64,000 bases of DNA from Ralstonia wenshanensis (GTDB lineage Bacteria > Pseudomonadota > Gammaproteobacteria > Burkholderiales > Burkholderiaceae). Under the pieces are notes generated by a model that saw only the letters and a list, made by a program, of their open reading frames with translations, was not told the origin of the DNA and ran no database searches. Both the position numbers and the translations under genes were made by a program. This document shows positions 19,142 to 28,417 of this stretch, piece after piece. Numbering within the stretch: the stretch's first letter is position 1; each line of letters starts with the position of its first letter. The DNA is taken from NCBI RefSeq assembly GCF_021173085.1, contig NZ_CP076413.1, positions 1,426,001 to 1,490,000 on the forward strand, read 5' to 3'.

Positions 19142-20605
19142 ATGCGTCTTGTCCAGAAAGCACTCACGTTCGATGATGTGCTGCTCGTCCCGGCCTATTC
19201 GGCCGTCCTGCCCCGCGATACGTCCCTTCGCACCAAGCTTACCCGTTCGATCGAACTCGCCATTCCGCTCGTCTCCGCCGCCATGGATACGGTTACGGAA
19301 GCGCGGCTCGCCATCGCCATGGCGCAGCAAGGTGGCATCGGTATCGTCCACAAGAATCTGAAGCCCGAAGAACAGGCGCGCGAAGTCGCCAAGGTCAAGC
19401 GCTTTGAATCGGGCGTGCTGCGCGACCCGATCACCATTGGTCCGGACATGAAGGTCCGCGACGTGATGGCGCTGTCGGCACAGCATGGCATCTCGGGTTT
19501 CCCGGTGCTGGAAGGCAAGAAGGTGGTGGGCATCATCACCAACCGCGACCTGCGTTTCGAAGAAGAACTGGACGCCCCGGTGCGCGCCAAGATGACGCCG
19601 CGTGAGAAGCTCGTCACCGTCAAGGAAGGCGCCACGCTGGAAGAGGCCAAGCGCCTGATGAACAAGCACCGCCTGGAGCGTGTGCTGGTGGTGGGCGAGG
19701 CCTTCGAGCTGCGCGGCCTGATCACCGTCAAGGATATTCAGAAGGCTACCGAATACCCGCTGGCCTCGAAGGACGAACGCGGTTCGCTGCGCGTGGGTGC
19801 GGCGGTGGGCGTGGGCCCGGATAACGATCTGCGTATCGATCTGCTGGTCAAGGCCGGCGTGGACGTGATCGTGGTCGACACCGCGCACGGCCACAGCCAG
19901 GGCGTGCTGAGCCGTGTGCGCTGGATCAAGGACAACTACCCGCAAGTGCAGGTGATCGGCGGCAACATCGCCACGGGCGACGCAGCCAGGGCGCTGGTCG
20001 ACCACGGCGCGGACGGCGTCAAGGTTGGCATTGGCCCGGGCTCGATCTGCACGACGCGGATCGTCGCAGGCGTGGGCGTGCCGCAAATCTTTGCCGTGTC
20101 GAATGTGGCCGAGGCCCTGAAGGGCACCGGCGTTCCGCTCATCGCTGACGGCGGTATCCGTTACTCGGGCGATGTCGCCAAGGCCCTGGCTGCCGGCGCA
20201 CACACCGTGATGATGGGCGGCATGTTCGCCGGTACGGACGAATCTCCGGGTGAGGTGTTCCTGTTCCAGGGTCGCTCGTACAAGAGTTACCGCGGCATGG
20301 GCTCGGTGGGCGCGATGAAGGACGGCGCTGCCGATCGTTACTTCCAGGAAGACAACACCGCCAACGTCGACAAGCTGGTGCCGGAAGGTATCGAGGGCCG
20401 TGTGCCGTACAAGGGCTCAGCGTTGCCGATCGTGCATCAGCTCACGGGCGGCGTCCGCTCGTCGATGGGCTACTGCGGTTGCGCCTCGATTGCCGAATGG
20501 CACGAGAAGGCGCAGTTCGTCGAGATCACCGCCGCTGGCATGAACGAATCGCACGTGCACGACGTGCAGATCACGAAGGAAGCGCCGAACTATCACCGCG
20601 ACTGA
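19142..20605 (+). CDS. guaB: Inosine-5'-monophosphate dehydrogenase
   Basis: Oxidises IMP to XMP with NAD, the first committed step to GMP. It has 487 residues (E. coli 488). The TIM barrel is interrupted after about residue 90 by two CBS domains ([15 protein letters not shown] and [16 protein letters not shown]). The catalytic loop [15 protein letters not shown] holds Cys303. The [10 protein letters not shown] phosphate site and mobile flap [12 protein letters not shown] are intact. ATG 19142 is selected over 19121 because AGAGGAA precedes it at good spacing. It is followed by a small membrane-protein gene and then guaA. Confidence 0.98.
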   Translation: MRLVQKALTFDDVLLVPAYSAVLPRDTSLRTKLTRSIELAIPLVSAAMDTVTEARLAIAMAQQGGIGIVHKNLKPEEQAREVAKVKRFESGVLRDPITIGPDMKVRDVMALSAQHGISGFPVLEGKKVVGIITNRDLRFEEELDAPVRAKMTPREKLVTVKEGATLEEAKRLMNKHRLERVLVVGEAFELRGLITVKDIQKATEYPLASKDERGSLRVGAAVGVGPDNDLRIDLLVKAGVDVIVVDTAHGHSQGVLSRVRWIKDNYPQVQVIGGNIATGDAARALVDHGADGVKVGIGPGSICTTRIVAGVGVPQIFAVSNVAEALKGTGVPLIADGGIRYSGDVAKALAAGAHTVMMGGMFAGTDESPGEVFLFQGRSYKSYRGMGSVGAMKDGAADRYFQEDNTANVDKLVPEGIEGRVPYKGSALPIVHQLTGGVRSSMGYCGCASIAEWHEKAQFVEITAAGMNESHVHDVQITKEAPNYHRD

Positions 20606-20725
20606 TCGGTTGTTGATCAGCACAAACAAGATAGAAGGCAAGCAGTACTGCCGCCGGGGTGCGCGGGCGCTCCGGCTGAATCAACCGGCGGCCGAAGCAC
20701 GGGCGGCCGCCCGCAACTGGAGACG

Positions 20726-21307
20726 ATGATGAAAGCGCTTTTGCGACTCGTTCTGTTTCTGGATGCGGCTGTCGCACTGTGCGTCGGTCTCGTCCTGCTG
20801 GCTTCACCGATGACGTCCATCTTTGGCGCGCTGCAATTGCCGCAGCCGGAGCCGGCGATGTACGGCCAACTGCTCGGCGTCACGCTGATTGGCGTCGCCT
20901 GGCTGCTGTGGCACGCCACCGTCAACGGCCAACTGACCACCGCCGTGGCACAGGTGGTCGGTCATGTGAACCTGGCTGTCGCCGTGCTGGTGATTGCCTG
21001 GCTGCTGTTTTTCCACTTGCCGGTGGACGGCGCCGGCCGCATCTGGCTGCCGACGTTTGCTGCGGTGCTGGCGGCGTTTTCTGCCGTGCAGATTCCCGCC
21101 TCGCGCCGCGTGCGCACCAATGAGCGCGTGCGCGCACAGAAGGCCCGTGAAGACGCCGCGGCCGCGCGCGAACGCGAACGCGCAGAAAAGGTGCAACGCA
21201 AAGAACCTGGCTACATGCCGCCTCCGGGCTACGGCCCTGGCACTGAAGTCGACACGATTGCCGATTCCATTCCTCCACAACATGCACGACAAAGTCCTCA
21301 TCCTTGA
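20726..21307 (+). CDS. Four-helix membrane protein of unknown function between guaB and guaA
   Basis: A 193-residue protein with four hydrophobic segments in the first 120 residues ([65 protein letters not shown]). A basic, Arg/Glu-rich cytoplasmic tail ([29 protein letters not shown]) and a Pro/Gly-rich end follow. I recognise no characterised family. It overlaps the guaA start by 26 bases, so it is probably coupled to guaA. ATG 20726 or 20729 may be used. Confidence 0.8.
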   Translation: MMKALLRLVLFLDAAVALCVGLVLLASPMTSIFGALQLPQPEPAMYGQLLGVTLIGVAWLLWHATVNGQLTTAVAQVVGHVNLAVAVLVIAWLLFFHLPVDGAGRIWLPTFAAVLAAFSAVQIPASRRVRTNERVRAQKAREDAAAARERERAEKVQRKEPGYMPPPGYGPGTEVDTIADSIPPQHARQSPHP

Positions 21308-22901
21308 TTTCGGCTCGCAGGTCACGCAACTGATTGCGCGGCGCGTGCGTGAAGCACACGTCTACTGCGAGATTCACCCGAACGACGTGTCCGACGCCTT
21401 CGTGCGCGAGTTCGCGCCCAAGGCGATCATCCTGTCCGGCAGCCACGCCAGCACGTACGAAGACCACCAGCTGCGCGCCCCGCAGGCCGTGTGGGACCTG
21501 GGCGTACCGGTGCTCGGCATCTGCTACGGCATGCAGACCATGGCCGTGCAACTGGGCGGCAAGGTGGAGTGGAGCGACCACCGCGAATTCGGTTACGCCG
21601 AAGTGCGCGCGCATGGTCACACCCGCCTGCTCAAGGACATCCAGGACTTCGCCACGCCGGAAGGCCACGGCATGCTCAAGGTCTGGATGAGCCACGGCGA
21701 CAAGGTCACGGAACTGCCGCCCGGCTTCAAGCTGATGGCGTCGACGCCGAGCTGCCCGGTTGCCGGCATGGCCGATGAGGCGCGCGGCTATTACGCCGTG
21801 CAGTTCCACCCGGAAGTCACGCATACCGTGCAGGGCCGTGCGCTGCTCGAGCGCTTTGTGCTGGAAATTGCCGGTGCCAAGGCCGACTGGGTCATGCGCG
21901 ACCACATCGATGAAGCCGTCAAGGCCATCCGCGAGCAGGTGGGCGATGAGGAGGTGATCCTCGGCCTGTCGGGCGGTGTTGATTCGTCGGTGGCGGCGGC
22001 GCTCATTCATCGCGCGATCGGCGATCAGCTCACCTGCGTGTTTGTCGACCACGGCCTGCTGCGCCTGGACGAAGGCAAGATGGTGATGGACATGTTCGCC
22101 GGCCGCCTGCACGCCAAGGTCGTGCACGTGGACGCGTCGGAGCAGTTCCTCGGCCATCTGGCTGGCGTGACGGACCCGGAGGCCAAGCGCAAGATCATCG
22201 GCCGCGAGTTCGTTGAGGTGTTCCAGGCCGAAGCCAAGAAGCTCAGCAATGCCAAGTGGCTGGCGCAGGGCACGATCTACCCGGACGTGGTGGAATCGGG
22301 CGGCACCAAGACCAAGAAGGCAACCACGATCAAGAGCCACCACAACGTGGGCGGCCTGCCGGAGACGCTGGGGCTGAAGTTGCTCGAACCGTTGCGCGAC
22401 TTGTTCAAGGATGAAGTCCGTGAGCTGGGCGTGGCGCTGGGCCTGCCGCACGAAATGGTGTATCGCCATCCGTTCCCGGGTCCGGGTCTGGGCGTGCGCA
22501 TCCTGGGCGAGGTCAAGCGCGAATATGCAGACCTGCTGCGCCGTGCAGACGCCATCTTCATCGAAGAGCTGCGTGGCACCAAGGCCACGGCGCAGGACGC
22601 GGCGGCGGGCCTCTGCGGCGAAGGCGACGTCGGCAAGAGCTGGTACGACCTGACCAGCCAGGCGTTTGCGGTGTTCCTGCCGATCAAGTCCGTCGGCGTG
22701 ATGGGTGATGGCCGCACATACGACTACGTGACGGCGCTGCGTGCCGTGCAGACCACTGACTTCATGACCGCACATTGGGCGCATCTGCCGTACACGCTGC
22801 TCGGCCGCGTGTCGAACCGCATCATCAACGAGGTGCGTGGTTTGAGCCGTGTCGTGTATGACGTGTCGGGCAAGCCGCCTGCGACGATCGAATGGGAGTG
22901 A
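21282..22901 (+). CDS. guaA: GMP synthase (glutamine-hydrolysing)
   Basis: Aminates XMP to GMP using glutamine and ATP. It has 539 residues. The class I glutaminase domain (about 1-195) carries nucleophile Cys81 in [10 protein letters not shown] and the His-Glu pair in FHPEVTH. The ATP pyrophosphatase domain has the P-loop [11 protein letters not shown]. The C-terminal dimerisation domain ends in [12 protein letters not shown] 21282 lies within the preceding membrane-protein gene. The last 96 bases are repeated exactly at 23907-24002: the gene is intact but is the attachment site of a small insertion. Confidence 0.98.
   Translation: MHDKVLILDFGSQVTQLIARRVREAHVYCEIHPNDVSDAFVREFAPKAIILSGSHASTYEDHQLRAPQAVWDLGVPVLGICYGMQTMAVQLGGKVEWSDHREFGYAEVRAHGHTRLLKDIQDFATPEGHGMLKVWMSHGDKVTELPPGFKLMASTPSCPVAGMADEARGYYAVQFHPEVTHTVQGRALLERFVLEIAGAKADWVMRDHIDEAVKAIREQVGDEEVILGLSGGVDSSVAAALIHRAIGDQLTCVFVDHGLLRLDEGKMVMDMFAGRLHAKVVHVDASEQFLGHLAGVTDPEAKRKIIGREFVEVFQAEAKKLSNAKWLAQGTIYPDVVESGGTKTKKATTIKSHHNVGGLPETLGLKLLEPLRDLFKDEVRELGVALGLPHEMVYRHPFPGPGLGVRILGEVKREYADLLRRADAIFIEELRGTKATAQDAAAGLCGEGDVGKSWYDLTSQAFAVFLPIKSVGVMGDGRTYDYVTALRAVQTTDFMTAHWAHLPYTLLGRVSNRIINEVRGLSRVVYDVSGKPPATIEWE
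22806..22901 (+). repeat. Direct repeat, left copy (attachment site, guaA 3' end)
   Basis: 96 bases identical to 23907-24002, covering the last 31 codons and stop of guaA. Identity begins at CGCGTGTCG and ends exactly at the stop codon TGA. The flanking bases differ on both sides. Confidence 0.92.
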
Positions 22902-22998
22902 AAACTCCGATAAATCAATGGGTTAAGCCATCTGTCTAGCCCAACATTCAGTGGCGCCCAAATCGCCCGGCACAGGGTTTTTGGTTCAGTTCGTCCTC

Positions 22999-23033
22999 TG
23001 TCCAAGCTCAAATTTGGACAAGATTTGGACAAG
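22999..23033 (+). repeat. TTGGACA-type repeats, left arm
   Basis: TGTCCAAG (inverted) at 22999-23006, then TTTGGACAAG at 23013-23022 and 23024-23033, 11 bases apart. The same doublet reappears near the right end (23841-23861). Short repeats of this kind near element ends are typical arm-type sites of tyrosine integrases; that role is an inference. Confidence 0.6.
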
Positions 23034-23062
23034 AACGGCTTGGTGATTGCCAAGCCGTTTTT
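23034..23062 (+). terminator. Rho-independent terminator downstream of guaA
   Basis: Perfect 10-bp stem AACGGCTTGG / CCAAGCCGTT, loop TGATTG, then TTT. It abuts the second TTTGGACAAG repeat and would end transcripts from guaA before the inserted ORF. From 22902 to 23261, apart from this hairpin and the repeats, I see no gene. Confidence 0.85.
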
Positions 23063-23261
23063 GCATTCTAAGGCTTTTGCCAACGCTGGTGGATCGGCGA
23101 AGGGCGTAAGCAGGCGAGGGCGATGCTTCAACCAGCACTTCCATCGATCGCCGTTTGGGATATTGCCCCATCCTCACCAATCGAACGCCGCCCTCTCATT
23201 CCAGCCCCATGCTGTACCAATGGGCTGAGTGGTAACGAGATGGCTCTACGTAACAGATTTC

Positions 23262-24002
23262 ATGGATATGAGCACTTCGCCAGTCGAGCAGAGGCCGTTT
23301 GAATGGCTGGACCTCGAAATGTTGGACCGTGACCCGCTGGCGGCGGTCGGAGCTTTGGGGCTCCCACCTTTGCGCGCACTGGTATTGCCTCTTCAGCGAG
23401 CGCTTCAGATATTGATTGGGCGGAACCTTCCCCCTGTAGACGCGATGAAGCGGGACCGATTCAGCCGTACGCTGCTCGCAGATCCCACTGCACTTGCAAC
23501 GGCCATTGCTTCAATCATTCTCAAAGCGGTGCAAGCAACTGCCGCCGCTCCGAGTGAAGCTACGCTATCCGATGTACTTGGTGTTCTTCGAGGCCTCCCC
23601 GAACTGGTCGCTGCCGATGCCGTCCCGCTCAGTCCTTTGCTTGACGGCGTGGCCTCCGGCATTGGTTCTAGCTCCCCAATAGGAAAAGCCCTCGCCGAGG
23701 TGCCAGGTGAGGATCGGTCCCGGTATCGGCTGAAATTCCTTGATGAACTGTCATTTAGTCTGGATGCCTGGGATCTAGCTGCCATTGTGGTGTTGCTCGT
23801 GATGGATTGCTCCGTCCGGCTACTCATTTGCTCTGACCCTTTTGGACAGAGCTTGGACAGGGACGGGCTAAAACCGCAAGAACCCGCACCGGACAAGGCT
23901 TTCACACGCGTGTCGAACCGCATCATCAACGAGGTGCGTGGTTTGAGCCGTGTCGTGTATGACGTGTCGGGCAAGCCGCCTGCGACGATCGAATGGGAGT
24001 GA
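23262..24002 (+). CDS. Unknown protein of the guaA insertion, with GuaA-derived C-terminal tail
   Basis: A 246-residue ORF from ATG 23262 (ATG 23268 and GTG 23229 are alternatives; none has a good ribosome-binding site). The first 215 residues are not recognised. They contain a hydrophobic, leucine-rich stretch ([23 protein letters not shown]), an Ala-rich helix ([18 protein letters not shown]) and a hydrophobic segment ([19 protein letters not shown]), so membrane contact is possible. The last 31 residues are the GuaA C-terminus, read in the guaA frame through the duplicated tail. Whether it is expressed is open. It has no recognisable integrase or toxin motif. Confidence 0.5.
   Translation: MDMSTSPVEQRPFEWLDLEMLDRDPLAAVGALGLPPLRALVLPLQRALQILIGRNLPPVDAMKRDRFSRTLLADPTALATAIASIILKAVQATAAAPSEATLSDVLGVLRGLPELVAADAVPLSPLLDGVASGIGSSSPIGKALAEVPGEDRSRYRLKFLDELSFSLDAWDLAAIVVLLVMDCSVRLLICSDPFGQSLDRDGLKPQEPAPDKAFTRVSNRIINEVRGLSRVVYDVSGKPPATIEWE
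23841..23861 (+). repeat. TTGGACA-type repeats, right arm
   Basis: TTTGGACAGA at 23841-23850 and CTTGGACAGG at 23852-23861, again 11 bases apart and in the same orientation as the left doublet. A weaker CCGGACAAGG follows at about 23889. They lie inside the 3' half of the unknown ORF. Confidence 0.55.
23907..24002 (+). repeat. Direct repeat, right copy (guaA tail fragment)
   Basis: Exact second copy of the guaA 3' end (22806-22901), forming the right boundary of the insertion. It is in frame with the upstream unknown ORF. The 263 bases after it (24003-24265) contain no gene that I can support. Confidence 0.92.
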
Positions 24003-24265
24003 TCTAGCGTCGTCTCACGCCGTTTCAGGCAGGGACGAACATCGCAAGAAAGCCAAGTGCGACAAGGGTTGAGGCGTCTCATGATGCCTCAACCTATTTC
24101 ACTCAATCGCACGCAATGTGCGAATTTGCACTTGGCAACCTTAAGCCTCGCACGGCTTTGTACAAGGTTTCCGACGGATATGGTTGTGTCCATCGTTCGC
24201 GTTCGATGCCCAGTTCAACGGGGGCTGCAAGGCAACGTAAGGGAACCGAGCGGAGCTAGGGGTCC

Positions 24266-25513
24266 TTACTCCACGATCTTGAACACCCGATTCTTCTCGA
24301 TCACACCGGCTTTCGGCAATTTGCCTTCGTCCTCAGTGTCGGGGCGCAGATGCCGCTCGTCGAGCGCCGGGCCCGTGTAACGGCTGCGCGGCCGAATTAC
24401 CCTGCCCACACGTAACTGCTCGATGCAGTGCGCGAGCAGCCCTACGCTGCGCGCAATCGAGAACAGGCCGAACGCCGCATCGCGCGGCAACTGGAGCTGC
24501 ACTGACAGCATCGCGAACGCGACATCGATGGTCGGCCGCTGGCCGGTAAGTTCCGTGACCTTGTCGACGAAATGCGCCAGTTCTGCTGGCGGATGGAGCC
24601 GTGCGAGCAACGCGGCTGCGCGCGGATCGCCGTCGGGGTAAAGATGATGGCCGAAGCCAGGAATCGGGATCGCTGACTTCAGGTGGTGATCGACAACGTG
24701 CTCGGCGCCCAGTCTCTGCACGTCGTCGAACAGCGCACGCACGCGCCCCGATGCATCGCCGTGCAGCGGGCCCGACAACGTTGCGAGCCCCGTCAGCAGG
24801 CAGCCCGCGAGCGATGCGCCGGTCGACGCGGTGATGCGCGCGGCGAATGCCGAACTCGTGATCTCGTGATCCGCAACCAGCACCATCGCGCGGCGCAGCA
24901 GGTCCGCGCCATCGCTGTCGAGGCCCCAGCCGGCTGCGAGCCGCTGATGGGTCCTGAGCGGACTTGCGCAGACATCGTCATGCGCGCCGAACGCGCGCGA
25001 GACGATCGCGACGAGTTGCCCAGCTTCGATGTGCAATGCGCTGTCGAGCCGGCCGAGCGTCGAGTGGCCGTGCGCGGCCAGCATCGCGAGTACCGAGAAC
25101 GCGCATTGCCGATCGCGCTCGCCGGATGGCAGTGCGATCGCGGGCGGGTCGAACGACACGGGCGTGGTGGCCTGCCAGAGCAGAGCAGCGGTTTCCTCAA
25201 GCGTGGCGGTATCAGCGAGTTGAATGCTGTCGCGGCCCCGATACCAGGCGCGGCCCTTGGAGAACGTGGTGATGCCACTGTAGATGCACGGCTCGGCACC
25301 AAAGATCGTGCTGGCTGCCAGCGCCGCACGCTTGCGGCCGACCTGCTTCTTGCGGCACAGCGTGACCACGTCCTCCGCGCGATACAGGCTCTTGCGTGGA
25401 TCGTCGGGGTCCTGCATCACGGCGATACTGCCGCGGCTCGCATACGCATAGACGGTCTGCGCCCGCACGCCGAGCCGTCGCGCTGCTTCCGTCAGGGTGA
25501 TCCAGTTCTGCAT
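24266..25513 (-). CDS. Citrate synthase-fold protein with N-terminal helix-turn-helix
   Basis: A 415-residue fusion. Residues 1-60 form a MerR/excisionase-type helix-turn-helix (WITLTEAARRLGVRAQTVYAYASRG). The rest is a citrate-synthase fold with the two active-site His regions, SGPLHGDASGRV and PGFGHHLYPDGDPRA, an Asp in TIDVAFAML and the ARSVGLLAHCIEQ block. All catalytic positions seem present, so it may condense an acyl-CoA with an oxoacid; the substrate is unknown. Its HTH may bind DNA or have become structural. It is the first recognisable gene right of the guaA insertion. Confidence 0.85.
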   Translation of the reverse strand: MQNWITLTEAARRLGVRAQTVYAYASRGSIAVMQDPDDPRKSLYRAEDVVTLCRKKQVGRKRAALAASTIFGAEPCIYSGITTFSKGRAWYRGRDSIQLADTATLEETAALLWQATTPVSFDPPAIALPSGERDRQCAFSVLAMLAAHGHSTLGRLDSALHIEAGQLVAIVSRAFGAHDDVCASPLRTHQRLAAGWGLDSDGADLLRRAMVLVADHEITSSAFAARITASTGASLAGCLLTGLATLSGPLHGDASGRVRALFDDVQRLGAEHVVDHHLKSAIPIPGFGHHLYPDGDPRAAALLARLHPPAELAHFVDKVTELTGQRPTIDVAFAMLSVQLQLPRDAAFGLFSIARSVGLLAHCIEQLRVGRVIRPRSRYTGPALDERHLRPDTEDEGKLPKAGVIEKNRVFKIVE

Positions 25514-25573
25514 GGGGAATCGTGATGACGATGCGGCCGGTGTCTGGCCGCTTGCGCCGACTATAGACCGGGT

Positions 25574-25966
25574 TCAGTTGAATGTCATTTCAGCTGCGCG
25601 CCGCTCAAGCACCTCGACGAGTATGTCGCCTGGCGCGCGTACGAAACAGCCGCGCACACCGGCGCGGATTCGTGTGATGGGCTGGATGATCTCGGCGTCC
25701 TGCGCGACCAAGTGCGCGTAAGCGGCGTCCAAATCATCGACCAGCACGCCAAAGTGGTCGATGCCTTGCACGCGACGCCCCTCCGTCACGGTCGCCGAAC
25801 GGGCGTCCGGCTGTGCCGTGATGAACAGGTTGACAGCGCCGATTCGCAGGTCGACGCGGCCGGGGCGTCGCACGATTTTGGCGTTCAGGCAGCGCGCGAA
25901 CCACACGGCGGTGGCCTCGGCATCGGCCGAGCAGAGTTGCAGGTGATCCCATTTGAATTCGATCAT
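25574..25966 (-). CDS. VOC-family (glyoxalase/dioxygenase fold) protein
   Basis: A 130-residue vicinal-oxygen-chelate protein with two beta-alpha-beta-beta-beta modules. The first begins IEFKWDHLQLCSADAEATAVWFARC and the second VQGIDHFGVLVDDLDAAYAHL. Likely metal ligands are the His residues in WDHLQL and IDHFGVL and the Glu in ILVEVLE. The start MIEFKWDHL at 25966 is preferred over the upstream 26017. The family includes lyases, isomerases and dioxygenases. It is co-directional with the neighbouring MFS gene. Confidence 0.85.
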   Translation of the reverse strand: MIEFKWDHLQLCSADAEATAVWFARCLNAKIVRRPGRVDLRIGAVNLFITAQPDARSATVTEGRRVQGIDHFGVLVDDLDAAYAHLVAQDAEIIQPITRIRAGVRGCFVRAPGDILVEVLERRAAEMTFN

Positions 25967-26025
25967 GATCGTGGTGCGCGGGTAAAAGAGTCCCGCGGGT
26001 TGGCGGATAAAGGGCATGTACGGGG

Positions 26026-27342
26026 TCAGAGCTCGATACGCGACAGTTTGCCAAGCAGCATCGAGTACGACAGCGTGCCGACGAGGCAGATCGCGCCCAT
26101 CAAGTTCAGCGCCCAGAAAAAGCTGCCAGTGCGCTGCGTAACGTAGCCGATCATCAGTGGCGTGGTGACGGCTGCGATATTGGCGGCGAGGCTCGTGATG
26201 CTGCTGGTGAGCCCAACATAGCGTTTAGGCGCAATCTCGGAGACGGCGGCCCAGGACATCGAGCCGATCCCCTGCGCGAAGAACGCGACGGTGAGGATCG
26301 CGATCACCAGCCCATTCGAGTGCACAAAGTTGACGAGCACGATCGATGCCCCGAGGAAGGTGCCGATCACGAGCGGCGCCTTGCGCGACGACGACATCGA
26401 CACGCCGCGCCGAATGCAGAGATCAGACAGATAGCCTGCGATCAGGATGCCCAACGTCGCGCCGATGAACGGCATCGCCTGGAAGAATCCGACCTTGATC
26501 ATCGACATGTGCCGTTCCTCGACCAGATAAGTCATGAACCAGGTCGTGAAGAACACCAGCAGCGTGTTGTTGCAGAACTTGCCCAGACAGATTGCGAGAA
26601 TCTGTCGGTAGCTGAGCAGGCGCAACGCCATGCGCCAGTCGAAGCTATCGCGCGCGGTCACCACGGGACGCCCTTCAGTGATGTACTGCAGTTCGGCCGC
26701 GTTGACGCTGCGATGCCGTGACGGATCGCGATAGAACCGATACCAGATGACACTGAACAGGATGCCGAATGCACCCGTCGAGAAAAACACGGCCCGCCAG
26801 CCGAACGCCGACGAGATCCACAACAGCAGTCCGGTGAAAAGCGGTGTGCCGATGTACTGGCCCATCACGTACACGCTGGTTGCGAAGCCGCGCTCCTGGA
26901 CCGGGAACCACATCGTGACCGCACGCGCGTTCGACGGAAATGCGGGCGCCTCGAGCGCTCCCATCGCCAGCCGCGAGCCGAGCAGCATGTGGTAACCGTG
27001 CGCGAGCCCTTGCGTCAGTGTGGCCAGCGACCAGCCGACGAGCGACAGCGCATACGCGACGCGCGAGCCGAGCAGGTCGGCAAGCGCGCCGGCCGGCAGC
27101 AGCGCGATCGAGTAGGCGAGCCCGAATACGGCGAACAGCTCACCCATTTGTACGCGGGTGAGCGCGAGATCCTTCGATAGCGCGGGCGCAACGATGCCGA
27201 GCGCCGAGCGGTCGACGTAGTTGAGGACGGTGGCTACCAGCAGCATCGACAGCACGCCATAGCGCACCCGCGATCGCCTGGCGGCGCCTGCGTGCGCGTC
27301 GAACTCGCGCATGACCGCAACCTGTTCTTCTGCAGTTTTCAA
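26026..27342 (-). CDS. MFS transporter, anion:cation symporter (ACS) type
   Basis: A 438-residue carrier with twelve hydrophobic segments. The ACS signature region is YVDRSALGIVAPALSKDLALTRVQMGELFAVFGLAYSI. Relatives take up organic acids such as tartrate, phthalate or sugar acids. The gene lies between the VOC protein (59 bases downstream) and the SDR (66 bases upstream) on the same strand and is probably in one operon with them. The carrier is likely the uptake system of this small catabolic cluster. Confidence 0.9.
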   Translation of the reverse strand: MKTAEEQVAVMREFDAHAGAARRSRVRYGVLSMLLVATVLNYVDRSALGIVAPALSKDLALTRVQMGELFAVFGLAYSIALLPAGALADLLGSRVAYALSLVGWSLATLTQGLAHGYHMLLGSRLAMGALEAPAFPSNARAVTMWFPVQERGFATSVYVMGQYIGTPLFTGLLLWISSAFGWRAVFFSTGAFGILFSVIWYRFYRDPSRHRSVNAAELQYITEGRPVVTARDSFDWRMALRLLSYRQILAICLGKFCNNTLLVFFTTWFMTYLVEERHMSMIKVGFFQAMPFIGATLGILIAGYLSDLCIRRGVSMSSSRKAPLVIGTFLGASIVLVNFVHSNGLVIAILTVAFFAQGIGSMSWAAVSEIAPKRYVGLTSSITSLAANIAAVTTPLMIGYVTQRTGSFFWALNLMGAICLVGTLSYSMLLGKLSRIEL

Positions 27343-27408
27343 TGTTGTCTCCTGTTGTCTGATGGATGGGCCGGCGTATGGTTGTTGTGTGTGCCGGCGC
27401 GCGTCGAG

Positions 27409-28167
27409 TCAGCCGCGCCCAACGAAGGGCATCGCGCTCGCCATGATCGTCATGTTCAGAATGTTCGCTTCGAGCGGCAGGCTCGCCATCTGCACGATGG
27501 CATTCGCGACGTGCGCGACGTCGACGCGCGGCTCCGGTGCGATACGGCCGTCGGCCTGGGCCACGCCGCTCGTCATGCGTTCGGTCAGCGACGTGGCAGC
27601 GTTGCCGATGTCGATCTGGCCGCACGCGATGTTGAATGGCCGGCCGTCGAGCGCGAGCGATCGCGTGATGCCGAGAACGGCGTGCTTGGTGGCGGTATAC
27701 GCAATTGTGTTCGGACGCGGCGTGTGCGCCGAGATCGAGCCGTTGTTGATGATGCGGCCGCCTTGCGGCGTCTGCCGCTTCATCTGGCGCCACGCGGCGC
27801 GCGCACACAGGAACACGCCCGTCAGGTTGGTCGCGACCACGTCGTTCCAGAATTGCAGCGAGTAGTCGTCGAGCGGCACGGCGCCTGCGTTGCGGCCCGC
27901 GTTGTTGAACAGCACGTCAAGACGCCCGAACTCGTGTGCGATCTGCGCGAAGCTGGCATCCACCGATGCCTCGTCGGAAACGTCGGTCGGAATAGCCGCC
28001 GCCACGCCCCCGCCCCCCTCGATGATCTCTTTCGTTTCGAGCAGCGGATCGATACGCCTGCCGAGCAGTGCGACGCTGAACCCGGCTCGCGCCAGCGCGA
28101 CGGCCGCCGCGTGGCCGATGCCGGTGCCGGCGCCCGTCACCGCCGCGATTCTTTTTTCTGCCTGCAT
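27409..28167 (-). CDS. Short-chain dehydrogenase/reductase
   Basis: A 252-residue classical [15 protein letters not shown] (cofactor site), [17 protein letters not shown] (catalytic Ser region) and YTATKHA (Tyr/Lys). The start [12 protein letters not shown] at 28167 is chosen; a longer frame to 28203 adds residues before the Rossmann fold. It is divergent from the hydroxyacid dehydrogenase gene across a region carrying two repeated operators. Confidence 0.9.
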   Translation of the reverse strand: MQAEKRIAAVTGAGTGIGHAAAVALARAGFSVALLGRRIDPLLETKEIIEGGGGVAAAIPTDVSDEASVDASFAQIAHEFGRLDVLFNNAGRNAGAVPLDDYSLQFWNDVVATNLTGVFLCARAAWRQMKRQTPQGGRIINNGSISAHTPRPNTIAYTATKHAVLGITRSLALDGRPFNIACGQIDIGNAATSLTERMTSGVAQADGRIAPEPRVDVAHVANAIVQMASLPLEANILNMTIMASAMPFVGRG

Positions 28168-28236
28168 CTTCACGTCCTCGTCTTCAGTGCGTTGAACATG
28201 CAAAAAGCATTGCGCGGTGACGATTCCCCAGCAATC

Positions 28237-28253
28237 TTGATTCTTTCAATCAA
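28237..28253. promoter_or_regulatory. Operator 1 in SDR/hydroxyacid dehydrogenase divergent region
   Basis: TTGATTCTTTCAATCAA: perfect 6-bp inverted repeat (TTGATT / AATCAA) around CTTTC, followed by TAT. The same element occurs again at 28401. It sits 70 bases upstream of the SDR start. Apart from these two operators I see no gene in the 313 bases 28168-28480. Confidence 0.65.
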
Positions 28254-28400
28254 TATCAACGGCCCCGTCGCGACGTGGCGGCGTCAGGGTTTTCCTGAGT
28301 TGAGCGAGACGTCGCTCGCGGGCCGGCGCGTCCGGATGGGCGGCGCACGACGCAGCCGGAGTGAGGCCGAAAGCCTGCGGCGGCGCCCCGCGCACATACA

Positions 28401-28417
28401 TTGATCGAAACAATCAA
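28401..28417. promoter_or_regulatory. Operator 2 in SDR/hydroxyacid dehydrogenase divergent region
   Basis: TTGATCGAAACAATCAA followed by TATTGA. It shares TTGAT and CAATCAATAT with operator 1, 164 bases away (start to start). Two same-sense copies, one near each divergent promoter, suggest cooperative binding by a single regulator. No regulator gene is adjacent. Confidence 0.65.

Larger units (their letters stand above)
22806..24002 (+). mobile_element. Compact integrative-element remnant or satellite in the 3' end of guaA
   Basis: A segment of 1101 bases (22902-24002) sits between two perfect 96-bp copies of the guaA 3' end. The inner part looks less GC-rich than the flanks. It contains an early terminator, TTGGACA motifs in pairs near both ends, and one ORF. 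There is no integrase, relaxase, transposase or terminal inverted repeat, so it is either the collapsed remainder of a guaA-targeting island or a non-autonomous element mobilised in trans. The 3' end of guaA is a known integration site for genomic islands. The repeat regenerates an intact guaA. Confidence 0.75.
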
